64,000 nt of DNA from Klebsiella oxytoca NBRC 105695 (GCF_001598695.1 NZ_BCZK01000001.1:558001-622000), one strand, 5' to 3'. Positions 36,195-44,060 are shown, counted from the stretch's first letter. Notes: a model not told the origin generated them from the letters alone. Translations and numbers: made by a program.

Positions 36195-36377
36195 ATGGTG
36201 GCGGCTTGCGATTGTTCAGTTTGTGGGGGAGGCAAGGATATAGCTGTGTTTGTGAAGGCTGCTCGCGGAGGAATCCGCGAGTGGTCTGGTCTCGACTACC
36301 TTGCTAACTTCTGCGCGAGCTGCGGAATCAGCCTCTGGGAGATTCACAACAAGGTCACAGAAAAACCGCCGCAGTGA
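36195..36377 (+). CDS. possible small zinc-finger phage protein
   Basis: This 60-residue frame MVAACDCSVCGGGKDIAVFV continues to LDYLANFCASCGISLWE. The CxCxxC and CxxCG pairs suggest a zinc ribbon. No good ribosome site precedes the ATG. It competes with another frame over the same DNA, but the residue pattern here is more protein-like. The family is not recognised. Confidence 0.4.
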   Translation: MVAACDCSVCGGGKDIAVFVKAARGGIREWSGLDYLANFCASCGISLWEIHNKVTEKPPQ

Positions 36378-36499
36378 TATATAATCCCCTCCACACAAGA
36401 GTGGGCTTGTGTCGAAGTGGAGCCTCTCCCTCCGGCTTTACATGTAAAATGCGCATTAGTGAACTTTGGACGCAAGGGAAACAACAGTTGGTATAGTAT

Positions 36500-36820
36500 A
36501 TGAATAAAACATTACTTCTGGTTTGCGCTGTTCTTATATCAAACTTGGCACTTGCTGTAGAAAATAAAGAAGAAATAGTGCCTGTGCGTATAAGTTGCCC
36601 TTTCCCTTATTATCCAGCTTCTGCTATGGCTAATAAGATTAGCGGCACTGTAACATACTCTGCCGAAGTAAATGAAAAAGGAGAAGTTACTTCTGTTGAT
36701 ACAACTGGCACTGAGATCTTTTTTAGAGAAACTAGATCAGCAATCCGGAAATGCAAGTTTGAGCCAGGAAGACCGGGCATTGCCCGTGGAACCATAAGAT
36801 TTAGGCCGTATCAACCGTAA
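36500..36820 (+). CDS. secreted free-standing TonB C-terminal domain protein
   Basis: This 106-residue protein has a Sec signal peptide (MNKTLLLVCAVLISNLALAV, cleavage near residue 19-20). The rest is a nearly complete TonB C-terminal domain: YPASAM, SGTVTYSAEVNEKGEVTSV, RSAIRKCKFEPGRPG and IRFRPYQP. It aligns along its length with the C-terminus of the host tonB at 17377 in this window. It lacks the membrane anchor and Pro spacer and has Cys in place of the Trp of RKWRYEPG, plus a second Cys near CPFPYYP that could form a disulfide. It is a moron in the accessory region. A decoy role at TonB-dependent receptors is an inference. Confidence 0.75.
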   Translation: MNKTLLLVCAVLISNLALAVENKEEIVPVRISCPFPYYPASAMANKISGTVTYSAEVNEKGEVTSVDTTGTEIFFRETRSAIRKCKFEPGRPGIARGTIRFRPYQP

Positions 36821-37128
36821 GAGCTCCTAACTTTTTGGGGAAGTTACCTCTGGAACTATGCTTCGCAAGAAGATTTAGATGCACATGACATGTTTTATCT
36901 ATTTCCTGCATAGATTATCTGGTTTTTCTTGCATATGTATGGCGATAAACCTTGCTATTGTATTGGCATTTGGGCTTTACCTACAGGCGCGCTCAAGCAA
37001 AACATCATGTACCCGCTTCAGTGGGGCTTTTCGCATATGCTCATTTTGCATTTATCCCCAAGGCGAGCGATTATTACCTCGTCAGCCTGAACACCTGATA
37101 CCTGTTATCCGGCTCCAAGTGGGGGCAC
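36821..37128. other. gap without a credible gene
   Basis: A 113-codon frame (36879-37220) crosses this stretch but has a Cys/Phe-rich, random-looking composition, no ribosome site, and overlaps the next small ORF. I see no other feature. Confidence 0.4.
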
Positions 37129-37227
37129 ATGGCGCACAAAACCTTAAAGCAATTCCTGTCACCGATGGCGAAAGTCACCGGATATTTTCTGCATTCACCA
37201 TTTGGCCTCTGCGGAGGTGAAGCGTGA
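37129..37227 (+). CDS. possible 32-residue ORF before the ninB remnant
   Basis: The frame MAHKTLKQFLSPMAKVTGYF and onward ends in a GTGA overlap with the ninB-like remnant, and GGGGG precedes its ATG. The tight overlap suggests a real, translationally coupled small gene. No family is recognised. Confidence 0.35.
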   Translation: MAHKTLKQFLSPMAKVTGYFLHSPFGLCGGEA

Positions 37228-37509
37228 ACATTCCTCAAGAAGGCATCAAACTCCATCGCGGTAACTTTTCGGCTATTGATGAATACCTACAGCCATATCT
37301 GGCGAATGGCGATACCTACTGACTAATACTCAAGCCGCGGCGTGAAATATGCAAAGGATAAGCAGGTCGCGCGCTGTGGCAATGCCGTCCCGCCGCCGTT
37401 TGCTGAGGCGTTGGTGAGGGCTAATTTACCTGAATTATGTCAAAAGAAAGACCCGCCACCTGATATATATTATAAAGCTGAGAATGCAACTGTGTTTGAA
37501 ATTTGTTGA
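37224..37509 (+). pseudogene. ninB-like 5' remnant joined to a cytosine-C5 methyltransferase 3' remnant
   Basis: A GTG start opens VNIPQEGIKLHRGNFSAIDE, the N-terminus of a NinB-type recombination protein, but stops after 32 codons at 37322. Immediately after, another frame reads KYAKDKQVARCGNAVPPPFA then EALVRANLPELC, the conserved C-terminal motif X region of phage DNA cytosine methyltransferases. Both genes are only ends; the middle of each is missing. This looks like one deletion fusing two neighbouring genes. Confidence 0.65.
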
Positions 37510-37653
37510 ATGAAATTATTGAAGTGAATTTATGTGGCGCGCTTATCATTATATAGCTTTAGGTTAAATTATTTGGAAAACTCTCAATTTGAAAATAGTT
37601 AAATCTTTTCTCCATTAAAGCTGCTATTGTCTCTTATGAAAGGGACCCATCAG

Positions 37654-37682
37654 GTACCAGAGCCTTCTGGTACTTGATTTTT
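37654..37682 (+). terminator. terminator-like hairpin
   Basis: GTACCAGA and TCTGGTAC form a stem with a four-base loop, followed by TTGATTTTT. It lies between the remnants and the next ORF. Confidence 0.6.
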
Positions 37683-37716
37683 AAGTCTATCGCTTAGGGA
37701 AGATTGAGGGTTTGCC

Positions 37717-38010
37717 ATGGCTAATGATTCACGAGGAAATGAAGTGATCTTCAATCGTGCATATCTAAACTTATGCTTTAAAAACAAAAAATTAAGCCCG
37801 TTGGTTATAGTGGGGAAAATTAAAGAACACAATATTGTTGAATGTTTTTCTTTTGGTCTTAAGGGTACGATAGATATTGAGTCAAGATGTCTTTTTTTGC
37901 GTTATAAATATCCGTGGCCAGATTTTGAAATTGAACTGGTTAGAAAAAAAGGAGGTGATTATGAGTTCATGCTCTTTCATAATTATTTTCTTAAGGGTAT
38001 TGGCAATTAA
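37717..38010 (+). CDS. AT-rich accessory protein, unknown
   Basis: This 97-residue product MANDSRGNEVIFNRAYLNLC has a beta-rich pattern with many aromatic residues near the end (YKYPWPDFEIELV, MLFHNYFLKG). There is no signal or membrane segment. Its low GC and isolation between hairpins mark it as recently acquired cargo. No good ribosome site is obvious. The family is not recognised. Confidence 0.5.
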   Translation: MANDSRGNEVIFNRAYLNLCFKNKKLSPLVIVGKIKEHNIVECFSFGLKGTIDIESRCLFLRYKYPWPDFEIELVRKKGGDYEFMLFHNYFLKGIGN

Positions 38011-38389
38011 GACATTTATAATGCTTTTTTAATAAAAATGGATTTCCCTAGACTATATGACTTAGGTGTCTTTTTTCTTGAACCTGTCTATAAATAACAT
38101 TCAAAGAGTATGGCGTACTTTCCGACGCTTCTATCAAATAATTGTAGTGTCGCTAAACACTTATATTTGGCCTCCATGTAATTAAAAAATGTACTTCTAA
38201 ATGACTCTTTTGAACTCACATGAGTTGGTTGAATTTTGTTCATCGCGACCTATGCTCCTGTCCATATATAAAGCTATTGTCTAAAAAAAACCATAAAATC
38301 AACCCGCTACGGCGGGTTTTCTTTTCCCATTCCTGACAAAAATTAACGTTTTGTGCTCTTAAGATATTGAACATTCAGTAAGTTAGGTG
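38011..38389. other. AT-rich non-coding stretch ending in a terminator
   Basis: No gene is visible in 380 bases. AACCCGC-tacg-GCGGGTT with a T-rich tail (38301-38322) is a rho-independent terminator reading rightward. It isolates the following SOS-type gene. Confidence 0.6.
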
Positions 38390-38409
38390 TACTGTTTATT
38401 TATACAGTA
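38390..38409 (+). promoter_or_regulatory. LexA (SOS) box
   Basis: TACTGTTTATTTATACAGTA has the perfect LexA core CTGT-N8-ACAG and a near-consensus AT-rich spacer. It lies 22 bases before the DinI-like start, so this gene should be SOS-induced. Confidence 0.88.
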
Positions 38410-38431
38410 TATCGAACGGGGGGGTGATACC

Positions 38432-38665
38432 ATGAGAATCGAAGTAACCATCGACAAAGCTAAAAAACTGCCTACCGGTGCTGAACCAGCGTTAGAGGCC
38501 GAATTCCTGCGGCGATTAAATCAAAAATATGATGATTGCAAATTATCTATTCGTCGCGCTGGTGCTGATGGGCTCAGTGTTTTCGGCGGCGTAGATGGCG
38601 ATAAAGAAACTATTGCAGAAATTCTCCAGGAAACATGGGAAAGCGCCGACGACTGGTTTTATTGA
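38432..38665 (+). CDS. DinI-like SOS modulator
   Basis: This 77-residue protein ends EILQETWESADDWF, the hallmark of DinI, and starts MRIEVTIDKAKKLPTGA. DinI-type proteins bind RecA filaments and adjust LexA or repressor cleavage. GGGGGTGAT precedes the ATG at 38432; a frame from 38387 runs through the LexA box and is not used. With the box upstream, it links prophage behaviour to DNA damage. Confidence 0.9.
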   Translation: MRIEVTIDKAKKLPTGAEPALEAEFLRRLNQKYDDCKLSIRRAGADGLSVFGGVDGDKETIAEILQETWESADDWFY

Positions 38666-38773
38666 TAGACCTTTTTGGTGACTGGCATTTCCCAAAGTAT
38701 CGCAATAAGCGTGTCCCTTTGATGCTGTCGCCGGACTATATTTTTGCGTCTGTATGTCGCTCAGGGGGATGAA

Positions 38774-38965
38774 GTGGAGCTCGATATCGCCGAAGTGGTA
38801 GACATAATCAGGCAAGGCGGGAAGTTTTTAATTTCGAGTGAGGAAGGAAAAATAACCGGGCTCGAAAAGGTAAGAAAAAACCAGTTTTTGCTGACTATTG
38901 AAGAATTTAAAGAACTGTCTAAAGATGCTGGTTGCATTGACGAAACCGAGAATAAGCTGCAATAA
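38774..38965 (+). CDS. small unknown protein
   Basis: This 63-residue product comes from a GTG at 38774 with GGGGG just upstream: VELDIAEVVDIIRQGGKFLI then LLTIEEFKELSKDAG. It is acidic and helical. A TTG ten codons earlier is also possible. The family is not recognised. It follows the DinI-like gene and precedes the DUF1367-like gene. Confidence 0.5.
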   Translation: MELDIAEVVDIIRQGGKFLISSEEGKITGLEKVRKNQFLLTIEEFKELSKDAGCIDETENKLQ

Positions 38966-39022
38966 TTTAGCTGCCGCCTGAACAACGGCAACGGAGCATC
39001 ACAGCGCCACGGAGTGAAACCC

Positions 39023-39622
39023 ATGGCGCAACAATTACACCTGATAAAACAGTCTCAAGGAATTCTGATCCCTGCAACGCAGGAGACCAGTGATTTCCTG
39101 CAATCAAAATGCAAGCTCGGCGCCGTTCTGGAAGCTGACTATAAGCTTGTCCGCAACCCGGCGTTTCATCGCCGCTATTTCGCTTTACTCAATCTTGGCT
39201 TTGAATACTGGGAACCTACTGGGGGAGCGATCTCGTCTAACGAGCGCAGGCTTATCACCGGTTACGCCAAATACCTGGCTGCATACGGAGGTAATGAGTC
39301 GGCATTGCTTAATGCTGCCGAGCAATACCTCGACCGCATAGCTGAGAAGCGTGCCGGCAGCATCAGTATTTGTAAATCCTTCGACGCTTACCGGGCATGG
39401 GTCATTGTCGAAGCTGGACACTATGACGCCATACAGCTGCCGGACGGCACGCTAAAAAAACACCCTCGCAGCATTTCTTTCGCCAGCATGGACGAATGCG
39501 AATTTCATGAACTGTATAAAGCATCGCTGGATGTTCTCTGGCGGTGGATCCTTTCGCGTTCGTTCAAAAGCCAGCAGGAAGTAGAGAACGCCGCAAACCA
39601 GCTTTTGAGCTTTGCGGGGTGA
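39023..39622 (+). CDS. DUF1367-family phage protein
   Basis: This 199-residue protein starts MAQQLHLIKQSQGILIPATQ and has the segment LVRNPAFHRRYFALLNLGFEYWEP, typical of DUF1367, a family common just before the Q gene in lambdoid phages. Its function is unknown; a link to recombination has been suggested by its place near nin-type genes. I preferred the ATG at 39023 with GGAG upstream over a GTG three codons earlier. Confidence 0.8.
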   Translation: MAQQLHLIKQSQGILIPATQETSDFLQSKCKLGAVLEADYKLVRNPAFHRRYFALLNLGFEYWEPTGGAISSNERRLITGYAKYLAAYGGNESALLNAAEQYLDRIAEKRAGSISICKSFDAYRAWVIVEAGHYDAIQLPDGTLKKHPRSISFASMDECEFHELYKASLDVLWRWILSRSFKSQQEVENAANQLLSFAG

Positions 39623-39627
39623 TGCTT

Positions 39628-39828
39628 ATGAAATATTCATGGTTTCACCATAGCGACTGCACCACGCAGCAGGCTGAAGAGCTGATGGCGAAATATCGCC
39701 AGCGGGGTGTGAGGGTTGAGCGCAGCCTGAATCAGGACTTAATCACCTGGACCGTCAGTGCGCAACTGGTGGAGGAAAAGAACCCACCACGCCCTGATTC
39801 TCGGTGGCGCAACCGGATGTGGAGGTGA
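39628..39828 (+). CDS. small nin-region phage protein
   Basis: This 66-residue product MKYSWFHHSDCTTQQAEELM is basic, with a Pro/Arg-rich end (PPRPDSRWRNRMW). GGGGTGAT stands before the ATG at 39628; an ATG two codons earlier is possible. It sits between the DUF1367-like and YbcO-like genes, a usual place for short nin-region genes. The family is not named. Confidence 0.6.
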   Translation: MKYSWFHHSDCTTQQAEELMAKYRQRGVRVERSLNQDLITWTVSAQLVEEKNPPRPDSRWRNRMWR

Positions 39829-39830
39829 TT

Positions 39831-40127
39831 ATGGCTAACCTTTGCAAAGCGGCGCGTGGTCGCGAATGCACCATCCGGATTCCCGGGTACTGCAACGGCA
39901 ACCCGGAAACCAGTGTGCTGGCACATTACCGGCTCGCTGGCACCTGCGGCACAGGATACAAGCCTGACGATACTCAGGCGGCTATCGCCTGCAACTGTTG
40001 CCACGACTTGATCGACGGCCGGAAGAAAACAACCGATTACACCTATGACGAACTGCGCCTGATGCATGCAGAAGGTGTGCTCAGAACACTGGCCATATGG
40101 AAAAAAGAAGGGCTGGTAAAAGCATGA
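39831..40127 (+). CDS. YbcO-like (DUF1364) putative nuclease
   Basis: This 98-residue product is closely similar to E. coli DLP12 YbcO: ANLCKAARGRECTIRIPGYC, the line ETSVLAHYRLAGTCGTGYKP and the CNCCHDLIDGR segment. The family has an HNH-like zinc fold with a presumed nuclease role in phage recombination. The ATG at 39831 follows AGGTGATT. Its stop overlaps the YlcG-like start. Confidence 0.88.
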   Translation: MANLCKAARGRECTIRIPGYCNGNPETSVLAHYRLAGTCGTGYKPDDTQAAIACNCCHDLIDGRKKTTDYTYDELRLMHAEGVLRTLAIWKKEGLVKA

Positions 40128-40255
40128 ACATGAAGACAACTGAATGTATCCGCCAGCGCTGGTTACGGTTGAACATCGTCCGCTATCGCGGGTCGTTCCC
40201 GGTGGCATATCGCATCCTCAGAAACCAAATCCGCAATCAGAAAGCAGGGGCATAA
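40124..40255 (+). CDS. YlcG-like small protein
   Basis: This 43-residue basic peptide starts MNMKTTECIRQRWLRLNIVR and then reads PVAYRILRNQ. It matches the pattern of E. coli DLP12 YlcG, which lies between ybcO and the Q-type gene exactly as here. Its start overlaps the YbcO-like stop (ATGA). The function is unknown. Confidence 0.75.
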   Translation: MNMKTTECIRQRWLRLNIVRYRGSFPVAYRILRNQIRNQKAGA

Positions 40256-40257
40256 TT

Positions 40258-41055
40258 GTGAAACTTGAAGCATTACCAAAATTTTTCTCACCAAAATCGA
40301 TGATGCCCGGTGCAGTACCATGCGGAATAACGTCTGAGACCCTGACGATTACCGATGTCATGGCCGCGTTAGGCCTGGCAACATCAAAATCAGCGATAGG
40401 TATCGAGCTTTACCTTGCAAAAGCCGGTGTTCTGGAACCTGACAACATAATTGCCTTCATTGGCGAACTCGCCATTCAACGCGCCGGCAGGAACCGACCC
40501 CTGCAGGCGATGGAGGAACAGCAGCGCACGGAGTTCTTGCGTGTAATGGCTGGTTACGTGTTCCGGGATTATTCGCTTAGCGCTGCCAGTCTGGTCACAT
40601 GTAGCAGTTGCGCTGGATCTGGTTTTATTGACGCCGAGGTGTTCACCAACAAAGTGTCTTATCCGGACGGAAAGCCTCCGAAATGGGTAAAAGTAACTAA
40701 GGGGATCTCGCCATCGGACTGGGAAGAAGTTAAGGCCGTTCGTGAGCAAGTAAAAGTGATATGCAAAGCGTGTAATGGGAAAGGGCGACTCAAAAACGAA
40801 TGTCGGTGCCGGGGCCGCGGAGAGGTACTGGATAAGAAAAAATCAGAGCTTCAGGGACTTCCGGTTTTTAAGCAATGCCCCCGCTGCACTGGCCGCGGCT
40901 ATCCCAGATTAAAAGACACGGAGGTATTCAAGGCTCTAGGTGTGACCGAAACTACCTGGCGAAGAAACTTCAAATTGTTCTTTGAGCGTCTGGTGGAGTA
41001 TTGCCACGTCGAGGAATCCTTCGCAGAAAAGATGCTTGAGAAGGTAACGAGATGA
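40258..41055 (+). CDS. Q: late antiterminator Q (phage 82 type)
   Basis: This 265-residue protein comes from a GTG at 40258, two bases after the YlcG-like stop. It carries zinc-finger pairs CSSCAGSG, CKACNGKG, CRCRGRG and CPRCTGRG in a DnaJ-like repeat, then a C-terminal HTH-like segment (ALGVTETTWRRNFKLFFERLVEYC). This is the Q/YbcQ antitermination family that lets RNA polymerase read through the late terminator. A hairpin with T run lies about 90 bases downstream, the expected place. Confidence 0.88.
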   Translation: MKLEALPKFFSPKSMMPGAVPCGITSETLTITDVMAALGLATSKSAIGIELYLAKAGVLEPDNIIAFIGELAIQRAGRNRPLQAMEEQQRTEFLRVMAGYVFRDYSLSAASLVTCSSCAGSGFIDAEVFTNKVSYPDGKPPKWVKVTKGISPSDWEEVKAVREQVKVICKACNGKGRLKNECRCRGRGEVLDKKKSELQGLPVFKQCPRCTGRGYPRLKDTEVFKALGVTETTWRRNFKLFFERLVEYCHVEESFAEKMLEKVTR

Positions 41056-41357
41056 TTTTGCAGCAGGCTATTGCAAGCGTGGCGGAAATTGGCTAATCTC
41101 ATTCCAACGATGGGTTAATTCGCCCATGACGTTACAGATCTTAAAACCTCGCTTCGGCGGGGTTTTCTGTTATGCGCTTTCGTTGACTCATTTCTTTTCA
41201 GCATGTAGATTTGATAGAAATTCTGTTTTGGGAATGAAGAGGCGGCTCCCAAAAATTAACCGCCAAGTTGGTCACTTCGGCTTAGGACTGGGACTCTAAC
41301 CATGCCGGCTGAGAGGTCGGTGCTAACTCAAACCACTTATTAATGTCGGTAGTTTTT
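41056..41357 (+). promoter_or_regulatory. late promoter region with Q-target terminator
   Basis: CCTCGC-ttcg-GCGGGG followed by TTTT (41147-41166) is the likely tR' that Q overrides. The late promoter should be just upstream, but I could not fix its -35 and -10. A second stem, GGCGG/CCGCC (41231-41254), follows. No gene or canonical tRNA is present. Confidence 0.5.
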
Positions 41358-41672
41358 TTATTTCACCAATGATACGACAATCACACCATGGCCGTAAGCT
41401 GACGGGTGTTTATCGTCACGGATAACTTTGACGCCACTTTCAACAATTAGACTGTCCTTGGATAGCTCTTCTGTTAAGAGATTTGCCAAATGATTTAAAT
41501 CAGTCTTCCCGTCAAGCGAAGTATAGTGGAACTCAACCTTTTCGTTTGCATTGATGTAAGTCGGTCTACCAGTCACATCGGGGTATTGACTCCTGATCTT
41601 ATCGGAAATCTTTTCCATCGCGTTATATATTGGCATTCCGCCTTGAGAGCATTTTACTTTTACGTTTCTCAC
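41358..41672 (-). CDS. reverse-strand unknown protein between Q and lysis genes
   Basis: This 104-residue product MRNVKVKCSQGGMPIYNAME continues to a GHGVIVVSLVK end. It is alpha/beta with no signal. It is coded against the direction of late transcription and is AT-richer than its neighbours, so it is probably a lysogenically expressed moron. The family is not recognised. Confidence 0.6.
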   Translation of the reverse strand: MRNVKVKCSQGGMPIYNAMEKISDKIRSQYPDVTGRPTYINANEKVEFHYTSLDGKTDLNHLANLLTEELSKDSLIVESGVKVIRDDKHPSAYGHGVIVVSLVK

Positions 41673-41869
41673 TGAATAATCCTTTTTCGATTATGGGAAT
41701 TCCATTCTATCAGTTCGAAAAACAAACACACAAGGCTGCGCCTTTGCGTGGCCCTTTTCATTTGTGCCGCCAGAACGTCATTCACATTGTGCATTATCGA
41801 AAATCCATCTGGCGGCCTTTCTAATTTCCCCTCGCACTGAGAGGACTCACAGCAATAAGAGGGGGTTAA

Positions 41870-42265
41870 ATGTCCGATCCTGTTTCTGCCACAACGATAG
41901 CGGCTGGTGGACTGTTCGGCGCCAGCCTATTCGGCTTGGCAACTGGCATTGATTATGGCGTGGTGTTTGGTGCGTTCGCTGGTGCGGTGTTCTATGTCGC
42001 AACGGCAGTGAATATTAGCCGCATTAAGCTGGTGGGCTACTTCATCACTTCATTCATATTCGGTGTGATTGGCGCTCCTCTGTTGGGGGCGTACTTCTCA
42101 AAGTGGACGGGTTACAGCGACAGGCCGCTTGATGCACTCGGTGCTGTAATCGTGGCAGCCATAGCCATTAAGTTGCTGACGTTCGTTAACAGTCAGGACC
42201 TGGGTAGCCTCTTTGGGATTCTCTCTCGCTTACGTGGAGGAGGGACAAGCAATGGTAACAAGTGA
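41870..42265 (+). CDS. putative holin
   Basis: This 131-residue protein has about four hydrophobic segments (residues 8-25, 27-45, 50-75 and 93-110) and a charged C-terminus (RLRGGGTSNGNK). AGAGGGGG precedes the ATG. It lies directly before a second small membrane protein and the endolysin, so a holin or antiholin role is likely. The two genes overlap by 14 bases. Confidence 0.75.
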   Translation: MSDPVSATTIAAGGLFGASLFGLATGIDYGVVFGAFAGAVFYVATAVNISRIKLVGYFITSFIFGVIGAPLLGAYFSKWTGYSDRPLDALGAVIVAAIAIKLLTFVNSQDLGSLFGILSRLRGGGTSNGNK

Positions 42266-42533
42266 TCCGAGCGCAATCATCAATGCGGTGATATGCGCTG
42301 TAATTGTTGTTGTGCTGATGTTCTACCGACGCGACGGGTCAAGACACCGCCCCATGATATCGCTGATGGCTTACTTCACTGTGCTGGTTTATGCCAGCAT
42401 CCCTTTCCGTTTCCTGTTTGGCCTGTACGAGTCGTCACACTGGCTGGTGGTGCTGGCGAACATTCTTATCTGCGGCGCGGTTCTCTGGTTCAGAGGGAAT
42501 GTGGCGCGTCTGGTTGATGCACTGAGGCACTGA
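42252..42533 (+). CDS. second holin-like membrane protein
   Basis: This 93-residue protein has three hydrophobic helices (about 7-24, 33-53 and 64-82), like three-TM phage holins. I start at the ATG at 42252 (MVTSDPSAIINAV), preceded by GGAGG. Its TGA overlaps the endolysin ATG. With the gene upstream it forms a holin or holin/antiholin pair that times lysis. Confidence 0.78.
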   Translation: MVTSDPSAIINAVICAVIVVVLMFYRRDGSRHRPMISLMAYFTVLVYASIPFRFLFGLYESSHWLVVLANILICGAVLWFRGNVARLVDALRH

Positions 42534-43162
42534 TGAACAAATCACAATTCCAGAAGGCGGCCGGCATCAGCGCCGGGTTAGCTGCGCGTTGGTTTCCGCA
42601 TATTGATGCTGTGATGAAAGAATTCGGCATCACAACTCCACTCGACCAGTCGATGTTTATTGCCCAGATGGGACACGAGTCCGGAGGCTTTACCCGACTG
42701 GTGGAAAATCTGAACTATGCAGCAGATAGCCTTGTGCCTACGTTCGGTAAACACCGTATCACCGCTCAGCAGGCCGCCGCACTCGGCAGAACGGCAACAC
42801 AACCAGCTAATCAGCGAGCAATCGCGAATCTGGTGTATGGGGGCGAGTGGGGCAAAAAGAATCTCGGTAATCAGGTTGCTGGTGATGGCTGGAAATATCG
42901 AGGTCGAGGCCTGAAACAAGTTACGGGCTTGAGCAACTATCGCAGTTGCGGACAGGCGCTGAAGCTTGACCTTGTTACCCAGCCTGAGCTGCTGGAGCGA
43001 GATGGTTACGCAGCACGTTCGGCCGCATGGTTTTATGTCTCCCACGGTTGCCTGCTTCATTCCGGTGATGTTGAGCGCGTAACCCTGCTTATTAACGGTG
43101 GCCGCAACGGTCTGGATAAACGCCGTGCGCTCTTTAACCTGGCTAAATCAGTACTGGTGTGA
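42533..43162 (+). CDS. GH19-type endolysin
   Basis: This 209-residue glycoside hydrolase family 19 (chitinase-like) enzyme cleaves peptidoglycan at lysis. The catalytic Glu is in MGHESGGF at about residue 46, and the family segment YRGRGLKQVTGLSNY is present. There is no signal peptide, so it depends on the holin. Its length is normal for phage GH19 lysins. It is coupled to the upstream holin by overlap. Confidence 0.92.
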   Translation: MNKSQFQKAAGISAGLAARWFPHIDAVMKEFGITTPLDQSMFIAQMGHESGGFTRLVENLNYAADSLVPTFGKHRITAQQAAALGRTATQPANQRAIANLVYGGEWGKKNLGNQVAGDGWKYRGRGLKQVTGLSNYRSCGQALKLDLVTQPELLERDGYAARSAAWFYVSHGCLLHSGDVERVTLLINGGRNGLDKRRALFNLAKSVLV

Positions 43163-43169
43163 GGTAATT

Positions 43170-43445
43170 ATGGGCATTGAAATGATTATTGGTCTGGCAA
43201 CTGCGTTGCTGGCCGTTATCGCTGGCGCATTTGGGTTAGGCCATGCCCGCGGGAATTGCAAGGCGGAAACCAAAGCCGAACAGCAGCGAACCGAAGATAA
43301 TGCCGCTGCCCGCGTCGCCGTGGCGGAACGGAAAGAAGAAGCCACCAGAGAGGCCAGCAATGTACAGCAGACTGTTAGCCATATGCCTGATGACGATGTT
43401 GATCGCGAGTTGCGCGAAAGATTTACCCGCCCCAGTGGTGGTTGA
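43170..43445 (+). CDS. inner-membrane spanin (Rz-like)
   Basis: This 91-residue product has an N-terminal membrane helix (GIEMIIGLATALLAVIAGAFGLG) and then a charged coiled-coil periplasmic part (ETKAEQQRTEDNAAARVAVA and onward). It is the inner-membrane partner in outer-membrane disruption. The Rz1 gene starts inside it in another reading frame, the classical nested layout. AGGTAATT precedes the ATG at 43170. Confidence 0.85.
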   Translation: MGIEMIIGLATALLAVIAGAFGLGHARGNCKAETKAEQQRTEDNAAARVAVAERKEEATREASNVQQTVSHMPDDDVDRELRERFTRPSGG

Positions 43446-43593
43446 TACCGCGTGCAGCTGGGCGCGGATCATCTACCTGACTGACCACGATATCGACGCG
43501 CTGGACAAGCAGACGAAGCGAGACATCCTAGCGCACAACAAGTCTGTGATAGCGAATTGCCCGAACCGAAACGAAAGGCTACAAAATGAGTGA
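43360..43593 (+). CDS. outer-membrane spanin lipoprotein (Rz1-like)
   Basis: This 77-residue product has a lipoprotein signal (MYSRLLAICLMTMLIASC, with lipobox Cys near residue 18). It is nested in another frame within the Rz-like gene and runs on past it. The mature part is longer than in lambda Rz1. AGAGAGG precedes the ATG. Together the two spanins fuse inner and outer membranes at lysis. Confidence 0.82.
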   Translation: MYSRLLAICLMTMLIASCAKDLPAPVVVDTACSWARIIYLTDHDIDALDKQTKRDILAHNKSVIANCPNRNERLQNE

Positions 43594-43645
43594 AGCTAAA
43601 CAGCAGGACGGCTTTACCGTACAGGTTAACCCTCAGCGAAATTGA
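43586..43645 (+). pseudogene. truncated 19-codon ORF after Rz1
   Basis: MSEAKQQDGFTVQVNPQRN overlaps the Rz1 stop and then stops. A related but longer ORF (MSAVEPQDGSTVKC) stands at 44287-44430 behind a decayed second spanin tail. The first copy was probably cut when the intervening DNA was inserted. Confidence 0.5.
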
Positions 43646-43799
43646 GTAGATCAACCTTATTAAGATAATGAATAGCCCCTAAGTCCAAAACCTACTGAAA
43701 AAGGTAGGGGTAAACAGAGCTTGTTATGCTATGCCATTACAATCACTTATAGTAGGGTGAGAAAATAATGTGCTTTACCATAAACTTAGGATTAGTTTA

Positions 43800-44060
43800 A
43801 TGAATACGTTAACTGGCTTCATAGTTTTTTTAATTATCGCTCTGGTATTTGGATACTTATGCCATATTACGGCGGAGCGAAAACTTTCAAAGGCAAGGGC
43901 TGAGCTCAAAGCGGCGGAGGAAAGGGGGAAACCATACTCAGAAGAAGTTGTTAGTTATATGATGGGACAGCCAGGTATAATTGCAATCTTCTTTGCATTC
44001 ATCAGTTTCCTTTCATTTATTGCGTCAATGTTCAATCTGGTCTACTGGTTTTTCCCATAA
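43800..44060 (+). CDS. two-TM membrane protein inserted between spanin-tail copies
   Basis: This 86-residue product, MNTLTGFIVFLIIALVFGYL, has one N-terminal helix, a charged helical linker (KLSKARAELKAAEERGK) and a second helix near the C-terminus (IIAIFFAFISFLSFIASMF). AGGATT precedes the ATG at 43800; a GTG at 43770 is possible. It lies between duplicated Rz1 tails, is AT-rich and looks like a moron. Superinfection exclusion would be a natural role, but there is no direct evidence. Confidence 0.6.
   Translation: MNTLTGFIVFLIIALVFGYLCHITAERKLSKARAELKAAEERGKPYSEEVVSYMMGQPGIIAIFFAFISFLSFIASMFNLVYWFFP

Noticed and set aside
36879-37220. 113-codon frame after the TonB-domain gene
   Set aside because: Random-looking composition and overlap with better supported short frames and remnants.
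41210-41345. tRNA-like stretch with paired G/C blocks after Q
   Set aside because: No T-loop motif, anticodon arm or acceptor pairing could be built.
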